DNA of 28,861 nucleotides from a virus, in IMG/VR virus record IMGVR_UViG_3300032220_001321, positions 1-28,861 of that record. The stretch is one strand, 5' to 3'. The translations under genes were made by a program, and so were the position numbers. Of this stretch, positions 1-6,029 are shown piece after piece. Position 1 is the first letter of the stretch. Each line of letters opens with the position of its first letter. Under the pieces are notes generated by a model. The model had not been told where the DNA came from and searched no databases. It saw nothing but the letters and a program-made list of their open reading frames with translations.

Positions 1-15
1 ACTGGAGCTTTTCCA

Positions 16-447
16 ATGACCAAGAAAACGATCACGACCATCCTCTTCCTCGCCGTGTCCGCGCTGTCGAGCTTCGCGGCCGACCGCAAGATCGATGCGG
101 ACACGCGCAAGTTTCTGGACGCCATCCGTCGCGTCGAGACTGGCGGCTTGCCGAACGCCGGCAAGGGTGCCGTCGGTGACAAGGGCGCGAGCATCGGGCC
201 CTACCAGATCCAGCGTGCGTACCACGCGGATGCCAGGATGAAGGTCGGCAAGTACGAGGACTGCTCGGCGAACCACGCGTACAGCGAGCAGACGATGCTC
301 GCGTACTTTGCCCGCTACGCGCCCAAGGCTCTTGAGTCGAAGGACTGGGAGACGCTGGCACGCGTGCACAACGGCGGGCCGAAGGGCCACACGAAGAAGG
401 CGACGCTCGGTTACTGGGCGAAGGTGAAGAAGGAGATGACGAAGTGA
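16..447 (+). CDS. Secreted lysozyme-like / lytic transglycosylase-like protein
   Basis: This 143-aa protein is probably a peptidoglycan-cleaving endolysin or a host-wall-degrading enzyme. Residues 1-21 form a signal peptide: a KK start, a hydrophobic run, and a likely cut after SSFA. The mature part has a lysozyme-like fold signature: AIRRVETGG (residues 36-44, E41 the likely catalytic acid), then GASIGPYQIQRAYHADA (57-73), then a helix with AYSEQTMLAYFARY (88-101), and ARVHNGGPKG (115-124). The GPYQI and HNGG blocks are shared with goose-type/SLT and destabilase-like lysozymes. An SD-like GGAG lies 8 bases before the ATG. The start of the next gene overlaps its stop. It sits apart from the other membrane and envelope genes, which are on the opposite strand. 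The fold call is good; the exact bond cleaved is not decidable. Confidence 0.8.
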   Translation: MTKKTITTILFLAVSALSSFAADRKIDADTRKFLDAIRRVETGGLPNAGKGAVGDKGASIGPYQIQRAYHADARMKVGKYEDCSANHAYSEQTMLAYFARYAPKALESKDWETLARVHNGGPKGHTKKATLGYWAKVKKEMTK

Positions 448-578
448 AAGTCTACGCCCTACTCGACGGCAACGACTACGCGCTGCAAGGCATCTTCGCC
501 ACTCGACTCGGTGCCGAAGAGGTGCAAGGCAGGCTCAACTTCTGGACGATCATCTGGGAGTGGGAGGTGGAGCCGTGA
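444..578 (+). CDS. Small hypothetical protein (44 aa)
   Basis: I do not recognise this protein. It begins with GTG overlapping the lysozyme stop (GTGA) and ends in a TGA that overlaps the GTG of the next gene, so it is flanked by coupled starts on both sides. The product begins MKVYALLDGNDYALQGIFAT and ends in a tryptophan-rich acidic tail (FWTIIWEWEVEP). It has no cysteine pairs, signal peptide or clear membrane segment. The spacing and coupling argue that it is translated; nothing in the sequence reveals a function. Confidence 0.55.
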   Translation: MKVYALLDGNDYALQGIFATRLGAEEVQGRLNFWTIIWEWEVEP

Positions 579-1453
579 ATAAAACATTGTCTCTATTCGC
601 GGAGCATGAAGCGATTCAGACCAGCCATCCGCTGAAGATGTACTCTGAGCGACTGACAGCAGATGTGAATCAAAAGGGAGTGCTAGATGTAGACACCGTC
701 AAGGGTTGCACGGCTGGCATGAATGCAATCCCCGGGCATGGCTGCTACAGCTCTTGCTATGCAGCAAAGATTGCAAAGTTTCGAGGCATCGACTTCACAG
801 TTGCTGTTGCACGCAGGGTTCAGAGCGTGGCCGACGCACGACAGATCGAGGAGGCCGTGCGCTCTGCTCCAGAAGGCTTCTTCAGAGTAGGCACGATGGG
901 CGACCCGTCGCACGAGTGGGAGCATACTGTTGCAACCATTGAATGGTTGGCGAAGTTTGCAGTACCTGTGATCGTCACCAAGCACTGGATGACAGCCAGC
1001 ACAGATCAACTGTCACGGCTTGTCGCATGTGGCGCAGTTCTCAACACCTCAATCTCTGCACTCGATACACCTGCACAGCTCGCACATAGAAGGTCACAGA
1101 TTGAACGGTATAGAGACCTTGGTGGTGTAAGCGTGTCTAGGGTTGTTTCCTGCGAGTTCAATACGGCACACGAACTTGGCAAGGCAATGGCTGAGATTCA
1201 GGAAAAGCTGTTTCAGCTACAGCCGATCATCGACAACCCACTAAGAGTGCCTAAGTCACATTGGCTTGTGCAGCAGGGGATCATCAAGGTTGAACCCGTG
1301 CTCGACCTAAGCAAAACGCCTGTATCTATGTCACTCCTGAACAAAGACTCATACGTCGGTCATTGTTCAGCTTGCCCGGACAAGTGCGGCCTGTCATCAC
1401 GCAAAGAAGGCCATCCTTCACTAAAAGACCCTCAACTAAAACTGTCGATCTAA
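575..1453 (+). CDS. Radical-SAM-like / Fe-S phage protein of a DNA-modification cassette
   Basis: This 292-aa protein has two cysteine clusters. The N-terminal one is GCTAGM followed by GCYSSCYAAK (C45, C57, C61). The C-terminal one is HCSACPDKC (C264, C267, C271). Between them is an alternating strand-helix pattern with FRVGTMGDPSHEW (103-115) and PVIVTKHW (131-138). This resembles the phage families related to radical SAM proteins that carry a GCYxxCYA motif; the classical CX3CX2C is not present as such. I chose GTG 575 rather than an in-frame GTG at 560 because a GGAGGTGG ribosome site sits just before it. It lies 21 bases before the GNAT-methyltransferase gene and shares its AT-richer wobble positions (AGA and CTA codons), so the two probably travelled together. 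An Fe-S, SAM-dependent step in base hypermodification is inference. Confidence 0.6.
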   Translation: MNKTLSLFAEHEAIQTSHPLKMYSERLTADVNQKGVLDVDTVKGCTAGMNAIPGHGCYSSCYAAKIAKFRGIDFTVAVARRVQSVADARQIEEAVRSAPEGFFRVGTMGDPSHEWEHTVATIEWLAKFAVPVIVTKHWMTASTDQLSRLVACGAVLNTSISALDTPAQLAHRRSQIERYRDLGGVSVSRVVSCEFNTAHELGKAMAEIQEKLFQLQPIIDNPLRVPKSHWLVQQGIIKVEPVLDLSKTPVSMSLLNKDSYVGHCSACPDKCGLSSRKEGHPSLKDPQLKLSI

Positions 1454-1474
1454 AACAACAACCAGGACCTCACT

Positions 1475-2908
1475 ATGAGCTCGAACACGACTGAATTAAA
1501 ACCAGCAACACCTACCCACGACCTCTTCGGATCCAGTGACCGCTCAGTTGAGCTAGTTGTCCTTGATCAGGTTATTGGGTCAGGATATGAGAAGTCTGTA
1601 GCAAAACTCGCCATCGAGGACGGCATTGCACAGCGTGCAGCACGCAAGAACATGCAGGTGCATTCGGCCGTTGTGCTAAAGCTAGACGGCGGCTTTGCTG
1701 GGTTTATGACTTTCGAGAGGAATCATATCGTTGGGGAGTTCTGTCTACTCCAGTCTGTCATCGAACCAAAGCACTACACACCTGACCTGTACAGGCAGAT
1801 GGTGCAGAAGGTCATCGAACAGAATGTTGACGGCTACCCTGCCGTAATCACAACTGACCCTAAAAGCAAGTTTGAGACTCCAAAGCTGTTCGAGTCACTA
1901 GGGTTCCAGACCTACCTAAAGATGTCTGGGTTCCACTATATGGTCAGAGGCGACCTGTCCTCTGTGCGCATGAAGCTGCTGGCGCACATCACAATGACCA
2001 ATGTCTGGGTCACCACTAAAGGTGACTGGCTCAACCTCAAGAGAGAATGGAACAAGCAGATCGAAGAAGCTGGCACGGCTGCTGGCGTATTAAATCCTGC
2101 CTACGCAACACGAGGAGGATGTTGGCAAGGCGAGAACGGCTACTCTAATGTCGTCAACACACGCAGAAGCCTAGATGCTAATGGTGAAGTAGTCACCACT
2201 ACCAAGGCTCACAACGGAAACGCCTCAGTACTTGACCCGCTTGCATGTGAAGTTATCGCTAGATTCTTCATGCCTAAGACTGGCGGCAAGGTCTACAACC
2301 CGTTCGGAGGTGGTGTTCAGTTTGGCTTTGTTTCTGGCGCATGCGGGTATGAGTACCTGGCCAGCGAGATCAGGCAGAACCAAGTAGATGCCAATAACGC
2401 TATCTGTAGCAAGTTTGGCGGTCGTGTCCGTTGGGTGCAAGCTGATAGCTCCACATACGACCCTGAGCACGAGGTTGACTTGGTGTTCACATGCCCGCCG
2501 TATTACAAGGTTGAGAAGTACTTAGACTATGACGGCAAGCCGCCGGCTGGAGAGATCAACTCTTTCTCTACCTACGAGAGCTTTAGAGATGCCTTGTTCT
2601 CAGGCTATAAGAAGGCGATCAGTAGACTGAAAGATGACCGCTTCTTTGTGATCATGACGGGTGATAGCCGAGACAAGACAGGCGCGTACTATTGCAGCGA
2701 GGCTGAGACTGAGATCTTCCTCAAGGATCAAGGTCTGAGCGTGTACAACAGAATCGTATACCTTGAATGTGAGTTCACGCGGCTGGCGCATGCCAAGCGC
2801 ACGCTAAACACGCGCAAGTTCCCCAAGCGTGAGCAGAAGATCATTGTGGCCTATAAGGGCAAGATCTCCAACATCGAGGAGAACTTTGCAAGATTGGGTC
2901 GGCTATGA
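1475..2908 (+). CDS. GNAT (Mom-like) / DNA amino-methyltransferase fusion protein
   Basis: This 477-aa protein has two domains. Residues about 25-160 look like a GNAT acyltransferase fold: HSAVVLKLDGGFAGFMTFE (63-81), a strand with the SVIEPKHYTPDLYRQMVQKV turn and helix (94-113), and the closing KLFESLGF (137-144). Residues about 175-477 are a SAM-dependent methyltransferase-like domain with motif I as NPFGGGV (275-281) and the catalytic loop as TCPPYY (339-344), the form typical of N4-cytosine or N6-adenine enzymes. Phage Mu Mom is a GNAT-fold enzyme that modifies adenine in DNA, which makes a two-step or alternative modification of one base an attractive guess. Base and codon use are AT-richer than in surrounding genes. 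The start ATG follows CAGGACCTCACT, giving a modest ribosome site. Alternative reading: a DNA methylase with an accessory acyltransferase domain of unrelated purpose. Confidence 0.7.
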   Translation: MSSNTTELKPATPTHDLFGSSDRSVELVVLDQVIGSGYEKSVAKLAIEDGIAQRAARKNMQVHSAVVLKLDGGFAGFMTFERNHIVGEFCLLQSVIEPKHYTPDLYRQMVQKVIEQNVDGYPAVITTDPKSKFETPKLFESLGFQTYLKMSGFHYMVRGDLSSVRMKLLAHITMTNVWVTTKGDWLNLKREWNKQIEEAGTAAGVLNPAYATRGGCWQGENGYSNVVNTRRSLDANGEVVTTTKAHNGNASVLDPLACEVIARFFMPKTGGKVYNPFGGGVQFGFVSGACGYEYLASEIRQNQVDANNAICSKFGGRVRWVQADSSTYDPEHEVDLVFTCPPYYKVEKYLDYDGKPPAGEINSFSTYESFRDALFSGYKKAISRLKDDRFFVIMTGDSRDKTGAYYCSEAETEIFLKDQGLSVYNRIVYLECEFTRLAHAKRTLNTRKFPKREQKIIVAYKGKISNIEENFARLGRL

Positions 2909-3075
2909 ACCTCAACGACCTCGAACTCAGCCACGGCACCTGCTCGGCCTGCGGCTGCGAGGATTCAAGCATGCAGCGTCTCGGCCGTCTTGTCTTCGAT
3001 GTCTTCTACGTCGGCTTCGCAGCCGTGATCCTGATCTGGGTGATCTTGTTCGATAGGAAGGAGCCGATGAAATGA
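2905..3075 (+). CDS. Small single-pass membrane protein (56 aa)
   Basis: The ATG overlaps the stop of the fusion enzyme (ATGA), and the stop overlaps the next ATG. The product has a cysteine-rich head, HGTCSACGCEDSS (residues 10-22, CxxCxC), and one hydrophobic segment, FDVFYVGFAAVILIWVILF (31-49), ending in a basic DRKEPMK tail. That suggests an inner-membrane peptide with a possible metal-binding N-terminus. I recognise no family; holin-like or superinfection-exclusion roles are both possible but unsupported. Confidence 0.6.
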   Translation: MNLNDLELSHGTCSACGCEDSSMQRLGRLVFDVFYVGFAAVILIWVILFDRKEPMK

Positions 3076-3395
3076 GCAGCCACCAGTCCTGGCTCGAGGA
3101 GCCTTACGAGCGTGCCGGCGAAGAAGTGTCCGGCGAGACCAACATCGGCCACTGCGGTCTGAGCATCGACGTCACCATCGAGAACAACGAGGTCGCGTCC
3201 TACAAGATCGTCGGCATCGACGACGATCTCGAGGCGCGCATGTGCGCGGACAACGCGGCCCAGATCCTCGGCGTCGAACCGCCGAAGACAGACGCCGAGA
3301 TCATGGACTTCATCGCGCGCGCGCATCTCCCGCACACCATCGACGCGCAGGAGTGCATCGACGCCATCGCCGACGCCGACGGCGAGAACTGGTAG
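3072..3395 (+). CDS. Acidic hypothetical protein (107 aa)
   Basis: I do not recognise this protein. It is strongly acidic, with runs such as VGIDDDLEARMCADNAAQIL and a C-terminal AIADADGENW. It has two cysteines and no membrane segment. Its ATG overlaps the stop of the membrane peptide (ATGA). Its final codons (AAC TGG TAG) lie inside the first copy of a 13-bp direct repeat that recurs after the cytosine methyltransferase, so its 3' end marks one border of that cassette. Wobble positions return to G/C-rich, unlike the modification genes just upstream. Confidence 0.6.
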   Translation: MSSHQSWLEEPYERAGEEVSGETNIGHCGLSIDVTIENNEVASYKIVGIDDDLEARMCADNAAQILGVEPPKTDAEIMDFIARAHLPHTIDAQECIDAIADADGENW

Positions 3396-3400
3396 ACTAG
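3388..3400 (+). repeat. 13-bp direct repeat, left copy
   Basis: The 13-mer ACTGGTAGACTAG ends one base before the methyltransferase ATG and includes the stop codon of the preceding gene. An identical copy lies at 4780-4792, after the methyltransferase. Flanking bases differ on both sides, so the match is exactly 13 bp. Confidence 0.75.
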
Positions 3401-4732
3401 ATGAAGTACCTGTCGATCTGTTCTGGCATTGAGGCCGCCACGGTCGCCTGGCACCACATGGGTTGGTCTCCTGTTGGCTTTGCCGAGATCGAGAAGTTCC
3501 CTGCTGCGGTGCTGAAGCACCACTACCCGACCGTCCCCAACTTTGAAGACTTGACCAAACATGAGCAATGGCCCCTCGCTTCTGGATCAGTTGACCTTCT
3601 GGTCGGAGGGACTCCCTGCCAGGCCTTCAGCGTTGCAGGACTCCGGCGAGGCATGGACGATGCGCGTGGTCAACTCACCCTTGAGTTTGTCCGACTGGCT
3701 GCACGACTACGTCCGCGCTGGATCGTCTGGGAAAACGTGCCTGGCGTCTTGTCCAGCGCAGGAGGACGGGACTTTGGTTCCTTCCTCGGGGCGTTGGGGG
3801 AACTCGGGTATGGGTGGGCCTACAGGGTCTTGGACGCTCAGTACTTCGGAGTGGCCCAACGCCGCCGTCGTGTGTTCGTTGTCGGATACCTTGGAGACTG
3901 GCGTCGTGCCGCAGCGGTTCTTTTTGAGCGCGAAAGCGTGCGCCGGGATCCTCCGCCGCGCAGAGAATCGCGGGAAAGCACTTTCGCCAATATTGAACCA
4001 AGCCTTGTCTCAAGTGGCAGAGGAGTTGCACGAACGGGTGACTCCAGAGGACAAGACCCAGTAGTAGCAGTGGCTGGGTGCCTTGGAAGCCGCGCTAGCA
4101 GCGGTAATGGCTTTAGCACCGACTTTGAGTGCGCAGGCGGTCTGCAAGTAGTCGGCGCGCTTGACTGCCGCCTCGGGGCGCAGCGAGCGCAGAATGCGCA
4201 AAGTGGACATATGATCCCAGTTTGGCCCGCTGAAGTTGCGCCTACGCTGAACGCAGCGTTTGGCACTAAGCAAGGCTTAGAGGATCAGCACGCGCTCGGT
4301 GGTGCAGGGTGCTTTGTGCCAGCCTTACCCATCGCCGTAGAAACAGATTGCTACAACGGTTCCATCACTGGTGATGTTGCTTGCACGATGGGAACACCCG
4401 GCAGCAGCGTAAACGCAAGCGGGCCGACGGTAATGCAGCCGGTGGTGACGTTTGGCGGTGACATCGCCCGCACCTTACAAGCCCGGCACGACTCTAGCCC
4501 CTGCGCTGACCGCGGCATGGACGTTGTGGCTACCGCCATGCAGGTGCGCCGTCTCACCCCAGTCGAGTGTGAGCGTCTGCAAGGTTTCCCAGACGGCTAT
4601 ACCGACATCAAGCCTCGAGGCAAGGACACGCCCGACGGGCCGCGGTACAAGGCTCTCGGCAACAGCATGGCCGTGCCGGTGATGCGGTGGATCGGCGAAC
4701 GTATTGAGGCCGTTGATAAACTCCCAAGGTGA
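3401..4732 (+). CDS. dcm: C5-cytosine DNA methyltransferase
   Basis: This 443-aa enzyme transfers a methyl group from SAM to C5 of cytosine in DNA. Motif I is SICSGIEAATVAW (5-17), the catalytic loop is GGTPCQAFSVAG (69-80, nucleophile C73), ENV is at 111-113, QRRRRVFVVGYLGD is at 153-166, and the C-terminal block is RRLTPVECERLQGFP with YKALGNSM. The part between QRRRRVF and the C-terminal block is the expected target-recognition region; it is long and Gly/Ala-rich with loosely repeated units such as VAPTLNAAFG and IARTLQARH, as in many phage homologues. It likely protects phage DNA from host restriction. Positions 3561-4064 also encode a second protein in the +1 frame. The gene is bracketed by a 13-bp direct repeat and followed by a hairpin. 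The recognition site cannot be read off. Confidence 0.93.
   Translation: MKYLSICSGIEAATVAWHHMGWSPVGFAEIEKFPAAVLKHHYPTVPNFEDLTKHEQWPLASGSVDLLVGGTPCQAFSVAGLRRGMDDARGQLTLEFVRLAARLRPRWIVWENVPGVLSSAGGRDFGSFLGALGELGYGWAYRVLDAQYFGVAQRRRRVFVVGYLGDWRRAAAVLFERESVRRDPPPRRESRESTFANIEPSLVSSGRGVARTGDSRGQDPVVAVAGCLGSRASSGNGFSTDFECAGGLQVVGALDCRLGAQRAQNAQSGHMIPVWPAEVAPTLNAAFGTKQGLEDQHALGGAGCFVPALPIAVETDCYNGSITGDVACTMGTPGSSVNASGPTVMQPVVTFGGDIARTLQARHDSSPCADRGMDVVATAMQVRRLTPVECERLQGFPDGYTDIKPRGKDTPDGPRYKALGNSMAVPVMRWIGERIEAVDKLPR
3561..4064 (+). CDS. Overlapping-frame protein nested within the methyltransferase gene (167 aa)
   Basis: This ORF lies wholly inside the cytosine methyltransferase gene, in the +1 frame. 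It reads as a natural protein: it starts MSNGPSLLDQLTFW, has WSTSEWP-type spacing, and contains AAVVCSLSDTLETG followed by VPQRFFLSAKACAGILRRAE (about 103-134), then RGKALSPIL. From memory, this LSD-LETG-PQR-FLS-KAC-GILRRAE signature belongs to a widespread uncharacterised phage protein family that can occur next to or overlapping Dcm genes. Both frames are constrained through the catalytic ENV and QRRRRVF stretch of the methyltransferase. The function is unknown; a companion or regulator of the methyltransferase is only a guess. It has an ATG start with no strong ribosome site, so expression may depend on coupling with the host frame. Confidence 0.72.
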   Translation: MSNGPSLLDQLTFWSEGLPARPSALQDSGEAWTMRVVNSPLSLSDWLHDYVRAGSSGKTCLASCPAQEDGTLVPSSGRWGNSGMGGPTGSWTLSTSEWPNAAVVCSLSDTLETGVVPQRFFLSAKACAGILRRAENRGKALSPILNQALSQVAEELHERVTPEDKTQ

Positions 4733-4959
4733 AGGTCGTGTGACCTTCGCTGTGCTGGCCGGCTGGTATCGGTGGTGCGACTGGTAGACTAGGCTTCCCG
4801 GTCGACGGTGTGTGCCGTCGATATCCCGGTGACGGTGCATCCTTCTAGGACGGGGGCGTGCATCGTCACCGGACCTGAAACGCCAGCGGCAGCTCCAAGT
4901 TCCTTGGTCGGGACTCCGGGCGTGGCCGGCCGCTGGTGGTCATTGCAACGGCCACGCCC
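4731..4959 (+). ncRNA. Non-coding stem-loop array (candidate structured RNA or 5' regulatory region)
   Basis: This roughly 230-nt interval between the methyltransferase and the Nmad1-like gene holds four consecutive hairpins with no convincing CDS. They are 4731-4748 (7-bp stem GAAGGTC, tetraloop GTGT), 4801-4822 (6-8 bp, CGACGG/CCGTCG), 4826-4872 (14 bp with one G.U pair, CCGGTGACGGTGCA) and 4918-4959 (10 bp, GGGCGTGGCC/GGCCACGCCC). The first could terminate the methyltransferase transcript, though no U-tract follows. The last ends 12 bases before ATG 4972, so it could control that start. Alternatives are a phage small RNA or chance palindromes in GC-rich DNA. Confidence 0.35.
4780..4792 (+). 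repeat. 13-bp direct repeat, right copy
   Basis: This is a second exact copy of ACTGGTAGACTAG, 47 bp after the methyltransferase stop; the first copy is at 3388-3400. Together they enclose the methyltransferase and its nested gene. Confidence 0.75.
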
Positions 4960-4971
4960 ACCTTCCATCCC

Positions 4972-5322
4972 ATGGCCGTCACGCGCACAGATCTCCTCGA
5001 CCTGCACGAACACGTCACCGACCTGGCGTTCCGCACGATGCAGGCGAAGAACAATGACTACGCCTCGACGAAGGATGCCCTGTACAACCTTCGCCAGTGC
5101 GAGATGCTCGGCCTGTGCTCCGTCGAGGCGGGCATACTGATCCGCATCACGGACAAGATTTCGCGCCTGACGCGCTACACTCAGGCCGGCGTCGTCGCGG
5201 TGCAGAGCGAGTCGATCGAGGACACGGTCGTGGACCTCGTGAACTACTCGGTCCTGCTCCTGGCGGCGATCAACGACAAGCGGGCGGCGCACGATGAGAC
5301 CGCCGGCTCGCGGCAGGCGTGA
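4972..5322 (+). CDS. Nmad1/DUF1599-like nucleotide-modification-associated protein
   Basis: This 116-aa protein matches the DUF1599 pattern: a first helix ending in FRTMQAKNNDYAS, a middle helix AGILIRITDKISRL, and a last helix with ESIEDTVVDLVNYSVLLLAA. The KN-DY, DK-SRL and ESI-DT-DL-NY signatures are the diagnostic ones. DUF1599 (PF07659) has been called nucleotide modification associated domain 1 because it recurs near base-modification genes in phages, which fits the modification enzymes upstream. It is mostly helical, with no signal or membrane segment. I prefer ATG 4972 over an in-frame GTG at 4936, because the latter falls in the loop of a 10-bp hairpin and adds a low-complexity leader; neither has a good ribosome site. 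The stop lies within the acceptor stem of the tRNA-like sequence. Confidence 0.75.
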   Translation: MAVTRTDLLDLHEHVTDLAFRTMQAKNNDYASTKDALYNLRQCEMLGLCSVEAGILIRITDKISRLTRYTQAGVVAVQSESIEDTVVDLVNYSVLLLAAINDKRAAHDETAGSRQA

Positions 5323-5402
5323 TGGTGTAATGGCCGCACCTCGCGTACGTTCATGGCGCTCATCGCGCCGCGAGAGTGTGGGTTCGACTCCCACTCCCGC
5401 CT
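5316..5402 (+). tRNA. tRNA-like sequence with oversized anticodon loop (aberrant or degenerate tRNA)
   Basis: Folding by eye gives acceptor GGCGTGA/TCCCGCC (6 of 7 pairs), T8-G9, D-stem GTGT/GCAC with loop AATGGCC, C26, anticodon stem TCGCG/CGCGA, variable GAGT, and a perfect T-arm GTGGG-TTCGACT-CCCAC. The anticodon loop is 23 nt (5346-5368) instead of 7, so no anticodon can be assigned. The loop itself can form a small hairpin around TGGCG-CTCATCG-CGCCG exposing CAT. The acceptor stem extends outward by 4 more pairs (5312-5315 with 5402-5405). The 3' end reads GCCA with no encoded CCA in the right place. It could be a decayed tRNA, a tRNA with a short insertion, or a tRNA-like structure with another role. 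Confidence 0.45.
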
Positions 5403-5421
5403 GCCACTACAACTAGGAACG

Positions 5422-5775
5422 ATGAAGCAGCAGAGAAACCTGATCGGGCCCCAGCAGTTCGAGGCCATGCACGCGCTCCTGATCGCGCGCGAACTTTGGA
5501 CGCCGAAGAAGGCGGCCCGGACGAAGGTCTTCGTTACCGGCTTTCGCAGCGGCCGCGACCTCGTCGTGCGCCTCGAGGTCGAGGGCGAGATGGACCCCTT
5601 CCTAAGCCTGTTCACCACGGCGCGCATCTTCGCGCGCACGCGCGCCCGGCATCAGCGGCACCTGTTCATGATGCACCAACTCCTCGGCGAAGTCGGCTAC
5701 CAGTGCTTCCTGACGATGCCCAACTTCATGCAAGGACCGCGCGCGAAGACCGCCGTCCAGAGGATCGGCCAATGA
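5422..5775 (+). CDS. Hypothetical protein (117 aa)
   Basis: I do not recognise this protein. The ATG at 5422 follows an AGGA ribosome site 3 bases upstream; the longer frame from 5353 would run through the tRNA-like sequence and is not favoured. The product is basic, with TPKKAARTKVFVTG, then a strand-rich stretch SGRDLVVRLEVEGEMDPF, then a helix rich in Arg, Phe and His (ARIFARTRARHQRHLFMMHQ). It has no metal-binding cysteines and no membrane segment. The stop overlaps the next start (ATGA). A small DNA-associated protein of the early region is a plausible but unsupported guess. Confidence 0.6.
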   Translation: MKQQRNLIGPQQFEAMHALLIARELWTPKKAARTKVFVTGFRSGRDLVVRLEVEGEMDPFLSLFTTARIFARTRARHQRHLFMMHQLLGEVGYQCFLTMPNFMQGPRAKTAVQRIGQ

Positions 5776-6029
5776 CCGCCCACTGCCCACTGTGCGGCAC
5801 GCGCGTGTACTCCCTGCATACGCTCCGATGGCAGGACGCGCTGCGCCAGATGCCGGCGGCCTTGAAGCAGCAGGCCATGCGCGCGCAGTCCGATCGGGCT
5901 CCGGCTTCCGGCCGCTGGCTGTACGTCACGCGGGCCGGCGGCGCGCTCGTCGTGTCGCCCGACCAATTGCAGGCCCTCGAGCGAAGAGCGGCCGAGGCGG
6001 CCGAGTTTGGCGAAGACCTCGAAGACTGA
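5772..6029 (+). CDS. Small hypothetical protein with one CxxC knuckle (85 aa)
   Basis: The product opens MTAHCPLCGTRVYSL, a single CPLC knuckle as in half a zinc ribbon, followed by a basic and helical middle and an acidic alanine/glutamate tail ending EFGEDLED. The ATG overlaps the preceding stop (ATGA), and the 3' end overlaps the start of the next gene by 23 bases. With only one cysteine pair, metal binding would require dimerisation or would be absent. Function unknown. Confidence 0.55.
   Translation: MTAHCPLCGTRVYSLHTLRWQDALRQMPAALKQQAMRAQSDRAPASGRWLYVTRAGGALVVSPDQLQALERRAAEAAEFGEDLED

Noticed and set aside
560-574. Earlier GTG start for the radical-SAM-like gene
   Set aside because: It would turn the GGAGGTGG ribosome site into coding sequence; GTG 575 has the proper spacing.
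4740-4787. 15-codon open frame GTG to TAG ending in the right 13-bp repeat
   Set aside because: Too short to support, inside a hairpin-rich region; mentioned only because its TGG TAG ending mirrors the left repeat copy.
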